This document shows positions 1 through 5,125 of a stretch of 8,399 bases of DNA, one piece after another (position 1 is the first letter of the stretch; each line of letters opens with the position of its first letter). The notes beneath the pieces are model-generated. The model did not search any database. It was not told where the DNA came from and saw nothing but the letters and a program-made list of their open reading frames with translations. The translations under genes and the position numbers were made by a program. The DNA comes from CAXMQS01 sp964195995 (GTDB lineage: Bacteria; Actinomycetota; Acidimicrobiia; Spongiisociales; JAOTWH01): NCBI GenBank assembly GCA_964195995.1, contig CAXMQS010000021.1:1-8399 (forward strand). Direction: 5' to 3'.

Positions 1-2
1 CC

Positions 3-614
3 GTATACCGCACGGCTGAGGAAATCTCGGTCGCGCTTGCTCGCCTCGAGCGACTCGCCGCAGTTCACCCAGACGTCGGTCGGCGTGCCGTCGACGAGCC
101 CACGGCGACACGCCTGGTCGAATCCCTCGCCCCGGGCACCCTTCTGGTAGTGGGCGCTCCGGGAGGATCGTGGCTTCAGCGCCAGCTCTTCGGTACCGGG
201 CATCGCCTCCTCGTGACCGCGCCGAGCGGTGCCATCGTGGTTCGCTCCGCGCCCCGCCGCTGCTACCAGGACGCCGACGACGCAGCCGGCATTGCCATCG
301 GTGGCCACCTCACGGTGAAGGACGCTCTTGCGCTCATGAGATACCCCGTTGTACCGGTCTGCGAAGGCGGACGCCTTGTTGGGACCGCACGCATTGAGAC
401 CCTCGTCGAAACGGAACCGACAATGCGGGTCGCCGACGTGATGGAACCCCCAGTTGCTGTTGCCGATGTCGAACCCGCGGCGGCGGCGGCTGACCTCGAT
501 GAGTTCTTCGACAACTCCCCGATTCCCGTCGTTGACAGTGACGGATACCTGATCGGTACGATCTTCGACCCACCACCCCAGAGCCTGGTTGAGTTCGAGA
601 TTCCCTCTTCGTGA
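3..614 (+). CDS. UspA-CBS fusion protein, 5' partial (C-terminal part only)
   Basis: The reading frame is open from the left edge, so the GTG at 150 is an internal codon and the true start is outside the window; 203 residues are visible. Visible residues 1-85 are the C-terminal half of a universal stress protein (UspA) domain. They carry the ATP-binding signature G-2X-G-9X-G(S/T) exactly: G51, G54, G64, T65, followed by the last beta strand ending in IVVRSAP. Residues about 101-190 look like two short CBS repeats (GRLVGTARIETLV and GYLIGTIFD are the typical strand-turn signatures), a module that binds adenosine nucleotides. USP proteins are soluble cytoplasmic stress proteins; a USP joined to CBS would couple two adenylate-sensing modules. 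That sensory role is inferred from the domains. The stop TGA (612-614) lies about 100 bases before the likely start of the next gene on the same strand. The domain calls are by eye; USP is surer than CBS. Confidence 0.8.
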   Translation, partial: VYRTAEEISVALARLERLAAVHPDVGRRAVDEPTATRLVESLAPGTLLVVGAPGGSWLQRQLFGTGHRLLVTAPSGAIVVRSAPRRCYQDADDAAGIAIGGHLTVKDALALMRYPVVPVCEGGRLVGTARIETLVETEPTMRVADVMEPPVAVADVEPAAAAADLDEFFDNSPIPVVDSDGYLIGTIFDPPPQSLVEFEIPSS

Positions 615-711
615 GCACAGAGTCGACAAGCCGCTCATGGAGCAATCTCGCGCCAGAGGCCAGAGCCCGACCCGTTACCCCAAGAGCTACACACCTTGGA
701 CTTCGGTCGAG

Positions 712-1350
712 ATGATGACACCTACGGCGGCGCCCGCCCACGATGCCATGGCCAAGCTCAACCGAGTTGCACTCCGGCTTGAGTACGGAACCATCGGATG
801 GAATGTCGGCGAGGCAGTGCTTACGATCGCATTGGGTGCGGCGGCGTCATCGCTGGCCTTGATCGGATTCGGGACCGTGTCGATCGTCGAGGTCTTCGCC
901 TCAGGCGTCGTTGTCTGGCACCTGCTGCCCGGGCATGCGGTCTCCAGCCCCGAGCGAACCGCCCGAGCTCATCGACTTGTCGCCGTCGCTTTTGCCGCCC
1001 TCACGGCCGCTCTGACGGTCGCCGGGCTTCGGGACCTCGTGACCGGAAGGCGCCCCGACGAGTCAATGTGGGGAATCATCTACCTGGCGATCACCGCCTT
1101 AGTTATGTTCGGCTTAGCGGCCGCGAAACAAAGGATCGCCATTCGGCTCGGTTCGAGTCCGCTCCGCTCGGAAGCTTCGATGACATTCCTCGACGGAGTG
1201 CTATCCACGGCAACGATGTCGGGGCTGCTCCTGAACGCTGTCGTCGGCTGGTGGTGGGCCGACCCGGCGGCCGCACTGATGGTCGGGCTGATGGCCGCCA
1301 AAGAAGCCAAGGAGAACTGGGCGGAAGGCACCGACCAGGGCGAGTTGTAG
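712..1350 (+). CDS. Short CDF-like cation transporter family membrane protein
   Basis: The 212-residue protein has about six hydrophobic segments (roughly 26-48, 48-71, 87-108, 119-138, 157-180, 182-197). It resembles the short actinobacterial branch of cation diffusion facilitators, recalled from LEYGTIGWN near the N-terminus, IGFG..SIVEV in segment 2 and GWWWADPAAALMVG in the last segment. CDF proteins export divalent metals across the inner membrane using Asp/His sites in helices 2 and 5. Here the position of the usual helix-2 Asp appears to be V56 (from memory of relatives), helix 5 keeps acidic E154 and D161, and the C-terminal cytoplasmic domain of full-length CDFs (about 300 residues) is missing. 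Transport activity is therefore uncertain. I chose ATG 712 (or ATG 715) because homology begins near residue 20; an upstream in-frame TTG at 589 and ATG at 637 would add non-conserved, partly overlapping sequence, and ATG 748 is also possible. It is co-directional with the USP-CBS gene and converges with the regulator. Confidence 0.75.
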   Translation: MMTPTAAPAHDAMAKLNRVALRLEYGTIGWNVGEAVLTIALGAAASSLALIGFGTVSIVEVFASGVVVWHLLPGHAVSSPERTARAHRLVAVAFAALTAALTVAGLRDLVTGRRPDESMWGIIYLAITALVMFGLAAAKQRIAIRLGSSPLRSEASMTFLDGVLSTATMSGLLLNAVVGWWWADPAAALMVGLMAAKEAKENWAEGTDQGEL

Positions 1351-1396
1351 CCAGGAGGTCCCAACATCGTGGTGGGCCGCCGCGCCGAGCCGGCTC

Positions 1397-1714
1397 CTAC
1401 GGATCCGCAGGTGACGCGCCACCCAGGGCGTTAGAGAACAAATCGAGGAGCAAGCCAATCTCGACGCCGTGCTCATTGGGATGGCGGAGCGTCTCGCTGG
1501 TCTTGATCCTGTAATGGTTGCGCCGACCGATCCGATCGTGGCTCAGATAGCCGGCTGCTTCCAGGTCCGCAACGATTCGCTGGGTGGAGCGTTCGGTGAG
1601 GCCGGTCACAGCCGCGATGTCGCGCGCACGAATATCGGGGGTCTGAGAGATCAGGATCAATACCCGCGCATGGCTTGTGAGGAAAGTCCAGGATCGACGG
1701 TCGTAATCGGTCAT
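1397..1714 (-). CDS. Winged helix-turn-helix transcriptional regulator (MarR/ArsR-like)
   Basis: This 105-residue minus-strand protein is a small DNA-binding regulator. It begins WTFLTSHARVLILIS, a helix that in such regulators leads into the winged-helix fold. The helix-turn-helix spans about residues 29-52 (RARDIAAVTGLTERSTQRIV followed by the rest of the recognition helix), and the wing is at 57-70 (LSHDRIGRRNHYRI). A short C-terminal helix (84-97) could be a dimer contact. I see no cysteine or histidine cluster that would form an ArsR-type metal site, so the signal is unknown. The ATG at 1714 is preceded on the minus strand by GAAGGGG at good spacing. It is convergent with the CDF-like gene (46 bp between stops) and divergent from the TraR/DksA gene (281 bp between starts), so self-regulation or control of the divergent unit is plausible but not shown. 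Confidence 0.85.
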   Translation of the reverse strand: MTDYDRRSWTFLTSHARVLILISQTPDIRARDIAAVTGLTERSTQRIVADLEAAGYLSHDRIGRRNHYRIKTSETLRHPNEHGVEIGLLLDLFSNALGGASPADP

Positions 1715-1717
1715 CGC

Positions 1718-1727
1718 CGCCCCTTCG
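1718..1727 (-). promoter_or_regulatory. Ribosome binding site of the winged-helix regulator
   Basis: On the minus strand the purine-rich run GAAGGGG lies a few bases before ATG 1714 and supports that start codon. Confidence 0.5.
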
Positions 1728-1866
1728 TCGTCCTACTTCAACACGTGCCGTAGATGTCATGATATGTCCGGCGCTTGCTCCGGAGGGTGCTCCCCACATC
1801 CTCGGGGTAAGGTCGAACGGCCCTAGTCATGCCATCATTGTCGTGTTATTTGTAGCGTGTTGGAAA

Positions 1867-1879
1867 GGGGAGTATCCCC
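1867..1879. repeat. Inverted repeat GGGGA-GTA-TCCCC, possible operator
   Basis: A perfect 5-bp inverted repeat with a 3-bp centre lies about 117 bp before the TraR/DksA start in the divergent region. The spacing suits an operator half-site pair or a small hairpin in a leader. No regulator is assigned; the neighbouring winged-helix protein is only a candidate. Confidence 0.3.
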
Positions 1880-1984
1880 ACACGAGCGCAGTCGTCAACA
1901 CGGCCTCAAGGCCCGGCGGCGCAGGCCCACTTCACGGGCGGGAGAGACCTTCACAACGGAAGTGATGTGTTTCTCAACTGTCCC

Positions 1985-1989
1985 TGGAG
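1985..1989 (+). promoter_or_regulatory. Ribosome binding site of the TraR/DksA gene
   Basis: GGAGA lies 6-7 bases before ATG 1996 and favours it over the out-of-frame ATG at 1991, which directly abuts the motif. Confidence 0.6.
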
Positions 1990-1995
1990 AATGCA

Positions 1996-2466
1996 ATGAC
2001 AACTGCAGCTACGCGGTTCGCCCCGAAGACCCTCGCCGACCTGACCGACCTCCTGCAGGTCCGTCGCGCATCGGCAGCACAATGTGCCGAGGCGTTGCGC
2101 AGCGAGGTCACCGAGGCGCTGATGAGCCGGGATCTCAGCGATCTGTTCGATCAAAGGCACCCGTCGGTCGATGCCGATGCAACAACAGCCCTGATGCTTG
2201 TGGACCGAGCTGAGCTACGCCTGTGGGAGGTGGAGGAGGCGCTGGCTCGGGTCGCCGCCGGCACCTACGGGGATTGCCTCGACTGCGGCACCCCCATTCC
2301 GCTCGAACGGCTTCGGGCATTGCCAGCCGCCGCTAGGTGTGTCGAATGCAGCCGCATGCTCGGTGGCGGGACCCATGGATTCGTCGATCGCGACCAGCCC
2401 CGACCCGACGAGGCCCAATCGCTGGCCGAAGTCGTCGCATCAGCGCACGGCGGGGAAGAGCGATGA
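1996..2466 (+). CDS. TraR/DksA family C4 zinc-finger protein
   Basis: The 156-residue protein has the DksA/TraR layout: a long helical N-terminal part (about 10-85) that would form the coiled coil, then TYGDCLDCGTPIP and the C4 zinc finger with C94, C97, C115 and C118 (spacing 2-17-2), with the family-typical RLRALPAAARCVEC between. Known members bind RNA polymerase in the secondary channel and change initiation at stress or stringent-response promoters. I do not see the DxxDxA coil-tip motif of E. coli DksA clearly (nearest acidic stretch SRDLSDLFD, 44-52), so the mode of action may differ, as in many actinobacterial members whose targets are unknown. A tail of about 38 residues rich in D, E and G follows the zinc finger. 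Its TGA overlaps the ATG of the BON gene, so the two are almost certainly co-translated. The start is supported by GGAGA upstream. Confidence 0.9.
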   Translation: MTTAATRFAPKTLADLTDLLQVRRASAAQCAEALRSEVTEALMSRDLSDLFDQRHPSVDADATTALMLVDRAELRLWEVEEALARVAAGTYGDCLDCGTPIPLERLRALPAAARCVECSRMLGGGTHGFVDRDQPRPDEAQSLAEVVASAHGGEER

Positions 2467-2864
2467 GATCGCATTCGACCCTCCAGCGGCGTTCGCAGCG
2501 CCGACTCCGGGACAAACCGGTGCGGTCCGGAGATGACATCGAAGCGGAGATCCGCTCGCGCGTGATCGGCAAGGTCCTCGGCGACAACCCTGGTGATATC
2601 GCGGTCTCTGTGAGCCACGGCGTTGTCAGGATGACCGGCGTTGTTGCCGAACGGCGGGAGGCGGTCCGGCTGGAACGCTTGGCGTCCAAAGTCCCGGGTG
2701 TGAGCCGGGTCGAGAGCTCGGTGACCTGGGAAGCCGACACCACGTACCCGGGGCGACGGCCGCGGTTCGCCTACCCCGCCAGACGCCGCCGACAATTGGC
2801 GACCGTTGTTCGCCGGAGACGACTCGTCAAGGGCATCATGGAGATGTACAGACGATCACGGTGA
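2463..2864 (+). CDS. BON-domain protein with basic N- and C-terminal tails
   Basis: This 133-residue protein starts at ATG 2463, overlapping the preceding TGA by the ATGA arrangement, with GGGGAAGAG just upstream as ribosome binding site. The frame is open farther upstream to 2337 but that part lies inside the zinc-finger gene and is shadow. Residues about 24-90 form a BON domain: DDIEAEIRSRVIGKVLG, then IAVSVSHGVVRMTGVV and the second helix with VPGVSRVESSV. BON domains are alpha/beta modules, often envelope-associated, that bind membranes or act beside CBS and mechanosensitive proteins. There is no signal peptide here. Unusually, the flanks are strongly basic: the first 20 residues carry seven Arg/Lys and the last 36 contain two RRRR runs plus a final YRRSR, which could bind nucleic acid, RNA polymerase-associated partners or acidic lipids. 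Function is unknown; coupling to the DksA-like protein suggests a stress role. Confidence 0.85.
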   Translation: MRSHSTLQRRSQRRLRDKPVRSGDDIEAEIRSRVIGKVLGDNPGDIAVSVSHGVVRMTGVVAERREAVRLERLASKVPGVSRVESSVTWEADTTYPGRRPRFAYPARRRRQLATVVRRRRLVKGIMEMYRRSR

Positions 2865-3088
2865 AGCGACTTGAGGGTTCCCCTTGCTTGCGCGGGTGTC
2901 ACCGATGCTCATTGCCCATTTTCCGAGAACCGAATGCTGTTGTTCGCTGATGACAGCGGGACGTTCTACTTCTCCGACTTCCTGTTCATCGAATGTGGCG
3001 CATTCGTTATTGCTGATCAACGGTCCGGGGAACTCGGCGAGTTTGGATTCGAGCCAAGCGATGAAGGGGGCGACTAGGTCCTGTCAAT
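2865..3088. other. Unresolved region with opposed open frames
   Basis: No convincing gene. A plus-strand frame opening with TTG 2871 ends at 3077. In exact codon register on the other strand an open frame runs from a stop at 3084-3086 down to TGA at 2856-2858; it has the more coding-like first-position purine bias (reading LVAPFIAWLESKLAEFPGPL near its start) but no usable ATG or GTG. It could be a gene remnant on the minus strand whose start has been lost, or chance. I recognise no family in either frame. Confidence 0.35.
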
Positions 3089-3220
3089 ATGACTGATGGT
3101 GACGCGATCGCCGACCGCAAGAACCGCACGGTCGACGCACGACAGTTTGCACCTGAGCAAGCTCGGCAGCGACAGGCAGACGTGAGATACATCACACGGT
3201 CGGCAGCTCATCATGACTGA
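3089..3220 (+). CDS. Possible 43-residue leader peptide overlapping the CNNM gene
   Basis: A short frame reads MTDGDAIADRKNRTVDARQF and continues to RSAAHHD, stopping at TGA 3218-3220, eight bases inside the transporter gene in another frame. Codons begin mostly with G, A or C as in genes, and the frame is hydrophilic with many Arg, Gln and Asp residues and no membrane segment. The ribosome binding site is weak (TAGG about 10 bases before the ATG). Its last codons and stop lie in the hairpin that encloses the next start codon, so translation of this ORF would melt the hairpin. It could be a regulatory leader ORF coupled to the transporter; chance cannot be excluded. No family is recognised. 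Confidence 0.35.
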   Translation: MTDGDAIADRKNRTVDARQFAPEQARQRQADVRYITRSAAHHD

Positions 3221-3230
3221 TGAGCTGCCG
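3201..3230 (+). promoter_or_regulatory. Perfect 12-bp hairpin enclosing the CNNM start codon
   Basis: CGGCAGCTCATC (3201-3212) is the exact reverse complement of GATGAGCTGCCG (3219-3230). The 6-base loop ATGACT contains the ATG 3213 start codon; A3213-T3218 could add a thirteenth pair. The 5' arm occupies the place of the ribosome binding site, and no Shine-Dalgarno motif is visible there. In mRNA this would hide the initiation region unless opened by an upstream ribosome, helicase or ligand; as DNA it could be an operator. Confidence 0.6.
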
Positions 3231-4448
3231 CTAGTCGCCATCTTCGTTATGGCGTTCGCCGCCGCGGTGTTCCTCGCAGCTGCCGAGACGGCCCTGCTTC
3301 GTATCAGTGTCGATCGGGCTGCAAGCCTCGCTGAGAGTCAGGGCAAACGTGGTAGGCGCCTCGCGCTGTTGGTTGCCGATCTACCGCGTGTCCTTAGCAC
3401 AGTTCTCCTTGCGGCCTTGCTTGCGCAGATCACCGCGGCGACCATCACGGGTGTCCTCGCCGCTGACTGGTTTGGATCCCTGGGCGTGACCATCGCCTCG
3501 GTGGTGCTGACGATTCTCCTCTTCGTCTATGCCGAGGCGATGCCCAAGACCTACGCGGTGCGGCACGCCGATCGCGTCGCTCTCGCTCTCACCGGCGCCT
3601 TGGCTGCTCTGGAACTGGTTTTGCGTCCCGTTGTCTCGATACTCCTACGGGCGGCCGACCTACAGGCGCCCGGCCACGGGATCTCGACCCCGCCCACCGT
3701 CACCGAGGACGAGCTGCTGCGACTTGCCGGTCGTGCCGCGGCCGAGGGTGAAATCGAGGTCTCCGACCACGAGCTGATCGAGCGGGCCTTCCGGTTCGGG
3801 GATCGCCAGACCGACGACATCATGGTCCCTCGCGCCGACGTCGTTGGTGTTGCCTTCGACGTCACCGTCGAGAGTGCGATCGACCTAGCCCTTGAGGCAG
3901 GGCATCGGCGACTCGTCGTCTATGGCGAGACCCTCGACGAGATACGAGGCGTGGTGTCGCTTCGTGAGCTCATCGCCGTGTCTTCCGAGAGCCGCCGGAT
4001 GCCTGCGGGACACCTTGCTTTGGAGCCGCTTGTCACTCCGAAATCCAAGCGGATAGTCACTCTGCTGCGAGAGATGCAAGCGAGTGGGAGCCATCTGGCG
4101 ATCGTGGTCGACGAGCACGGCGGGACGGCCGGACTGGTAACTGTCGAGGACATCGTTGAAGAGCTCCTCGGATCCGTTACGGAAGACGACGACGAGCTCG
4201 ACCTGGTGCGCGTCGACGACAGCACCTGGTCGGTGGCCGGATTGCTGCCGGTCGAGGACCTCGAGGCTGACTTGGGAATCCGGCTGCCCGATGGCGACTG
4301 GAACACCGTAGCCGGACTCACCGTGGGTCTCCTCGGCCGACTTCCAGCTGTGGGCGACGAGGCGTCCGCGAGAGGGCACGGATTCCGCGTGACCTCAGTC
4401 CGCGGTCGCCGGATCTATCGCCTCGAGGTGTGGCGGTTGGACGCTTAG
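3213..4448 (+). CDS. CNNM/CorC (HlyC) family membrane transporter with CBS pair
   Basis: The 411-residue protein has the complete architecture of the CNNM/CorC 'hemolysin family': an N-terminal DUF21/CNNM membrane domain (about 1-150) with hydrophobic segments near 5-25, 58-83, 88-108 and 121-147 and the conserved EAMPKTYA motif (108-115); a cytoplasmic CBS pair (about 200-258 and 268-325) with DDIMVPRADV (201-210) and DEHGGTAGLVTVEDIVEELLG (300-320); and a C-terminal CorC_HlyC domain (about 335-409). Known relatives mediate Mg2+/Co2+ export or Mg2+ homeostasis, with Mg-ATP sensed by the CBS pair; one enterobacterial relative exports polyamines. The substrate here is not predictable. ATG 3213 fits the first membrane helix (LPLVAIFVMAF starts at residue 5); ATG 3249 would cut that helix. 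The start sits inside a strong hairpin and overlaps a possible leader ORF. A GC-rich stem-loop follows the stop. Confidence 0.93.
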   Translation: MTDELPLVAIFVMAFAAAVFLAAAETALLRISVDRAASLAESQGKRGRRLALLVADLPRVLSTVLLAALLAQITAATITGVLAADWFGSLGVTIASVVLTILLFVYAEAMPKTYAVRHADRVALALTGALAALELVLRPVVSILLRAADLQAPGHGISTPPTVTEDELLRLAGRAAAEGEIEVSDHELIERAFRFGDRQTDDIMVPRADVVGVAFDVTVESAIDLALEAGHRRLVVYGETLDEIRGVVSLRELIAVSSESRRMPAGHLALEPLVTPKSKRIVTLLREMQASGSHLAIVVDEHGGTAGLVTVEDIVEELLGSVTEDDDELDLVRVDDSTWSVAGLLPVEDLEADLGIRLPDGDWNTVAGLTVGLLGRLPAVGDEASARGHGFRVTSVRGRRIYRLEVWRLDA

Positions 4449-4456
4449 CGACGGGG

Positions 4457-4471
4457 GCGGCGGAACGCCGC
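4457..4471 (+). terminator. Stem-loop after the CNNM gene, terminator candidate
   Basis: GCGGCG and CGCCGC flank a GAA loop eight bases after the stop of the transporter. There is no T-run, so it is at best a non-canonical terminator or an mRNA-stabilising hairpin. Confidence 0.3.
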
Positions 4472-4505
4472 GGCCCAGCGTTGGTACCGCTGCTAGTGGA
4501 TGGCG

Positions 4506-4797
4506 ATGTCTCGTGGTTCGCACTGGCCTGGGAGGCCACCATCGTGGAGGTTCGTGCTGGCCCGGCGACGGGCATCACGACTCTCGTCGTTGGGGCTACT
4601 GGTGGGCTTGGAAGTATGTCGCTCGCGGCGCTGTCGACAATCGCAACCAAGGCATTGAGCTTGAGAACAAGATTCGTCATCACCTCGGCCTTCCAAAACA
4701 TGCACCGAAGCCATATTTGCGGATGATTGCCCACGGTTGGCCCCCGCTCATCACCTTGGTGTTGGGACTCGGTACAGGTTTCGTGCTAACAGCATGA
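4506..4797 (+). pseudogene. Small membrane-anchored ORF, apparently frame-shifted
   Basis: The stretch from about 4600 to the TGA at 4795-4797 looks coding in one frame: YWWAWKYVARGAVDNRNQGI, then ELENKIRHHLGLPKHAP and a C-terminal hydrophobic helix PPLITLVLGLGTGFVLTA. That frame has no ATG before its last third; the only start would be GTG 4513, and its first 30 residues look like out-of-frame sequence (GHHRGGSCWPGDGHHDSRR). An ATG at 4506 with purines upstream opens a different frame (MSRGSHWPGRPPSWRFVLAR) that reaches its own stop near 4650. A single-base indel around 4590-4610 would join the two into one protein of roughly 95 residues. It could be a decayed gene, a sequencing error, or a real GTG-started protein. 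I do not recognise the family; a tail-anchored helical protein is what the sequence shows. Confidence 0.4.
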
Positions 4798-4982
4798 GCT
4801 AACCACGACGGCGGAAAGCTCGTTTGGTACACGAAAGTGCTCCTCCGCCGCTACCCAACTGCTACCGAACGCCCCATAACCACCCGTCACAGGACCACAC
4901 AGGCTGGACGCCATCTGCCAGAGACCCAGACAGGACGGGACTAACCGACACCCAACGACACTGGCTGGACCCCTAGCACCGA

Positions 4983-5026
4983 ACTTTTAATCCGAAGGTC
5001 GAGGGTTCGATCCCCTCCCGGCCCAC
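4983..5026 (+). mobile_element. 3' half of tRNA-Lys(UUU): probable attachment site
   Basis: The sequence matches a tRNA from the anticodon loop to the 3' end: loop CTTTTAA (4984-4990, anticodon TTT), stem TCCGA, variable AGGTC, a perfect T-arm GAGGG-TTCGATC-CCCTC (5001-5017), acceptor strand CCGGCCC and discriminator A5025. The 5' half is absent: no D-arm lies upstream, and the 5' anticodon strand (4979-4983) pairs only 3 of 5. A solitary 3' tRNA half is the classic product of a tyrosine-recombinase element integrated at a tRNA gene, where the intact tRNA is kept at the other end. The intact tRNA-Lys is expected to the left, outside the window. Confidence 0.7.
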
Positions 5027-5040
5027 AGCTCAGTAGGCAG
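5027..5040 (+). other. D-arm-like string directly after the tRNA-Lys fragment
   Basis: AGCTCAGTAGGCAG resembles the start of a tRNA D-arm (GCTCAG..GGCAG), but the 3' strand of the D-stem is GCCC rather than GAGC and nothing after it folds as a tRNA. It may be a third tRNA scrap or chance. Confidence 0.2.
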
Positions 5041-5068
5041 CCCACTTCCGCCCTAGCTCACCCGCCCC

Positions 5069-5106
5069 GCACCGCCGCCGGCTGCCACGCCGCGGGCGGC
5101 CGGTGC
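5069..5106. repeat. Strong GC-rich imperfect inverted repeat
   Basis: GCACCG pairs with CGGTGC and the inner CCGCC (5075-5079) pairs with GGCGG (5095-5099), leaving one bulged C5100 and a loop of 15 bases. It makes 11 pairs without a T-run. It could be a structural element at the integration junction or a terminator-like hairpin. Confidence 0.4.
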
Positions 5107-5125
5107 TGGGTTGCATCCGCGTCGC

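Larger units (their letters stand above)
1715..1995. other. Divergent intergenic region between regulator and TraR/DksA gene
   Basis: This 281-bp stretch separates two divergently transcribed genes and must hold promoters for both, though no convincing -35/-10 pair stands out. Local structure includes a direct repeat ATGTC at 1754-1758 and 1764-1768 around a central ATGAT, and the short inverted repeat GGGGA-GTA-TCCCC at 1867-1879. Open frames here change frame at the zinc-finger gene and lack family signatures, so I treat them as chance. Confidence 0.5.

Noticed and set aside
589..711. TTG start at 589 for the CDF-like gene
   Set aside because: It overlaps the USP-CBS gene and adds about 41 residues with no membrane or family character; family similarity starts around residue 20 of the chosen start.
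1387..1396. Perfect palindrome GAGCCGGCTC between convergent genes
   Set aside because: It has no loop, so it cannot form a terminator hairpin, and a 10-bp palindrome is expected by chance in sequence of this GC content.
1838..1880. Possible sigma-70 type promoter around TTGTCG for the TraR/DksA gene
   Set aside because: No TANNNT-like -10 element lies at a suitable distance, so I could not support it.
1857..2213. 118-codon plus-strand open frame
   Set aside because: It overlaps the TraR/DksA gene in another frame, is Arg/Pro/Gly-rich as expected of a GC-rich shadow frame, and shows no motif.
3007..3195. 62-codon minus-strand open frame before the CNNM gene
   Set aside because: Its composition (Cys, Arg, Ser and Thr runs) is typical of a shadow frame and it covers the leader ORF antisense; there is no ribosome binding site or motif.
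4430..4726. 98-codon plus-strand open frame overlapping the CNNM 3' end
   Set aside because: Its start is inside the transporter gene, and the more coding-like signal downstream of 4600 is in a different frame.
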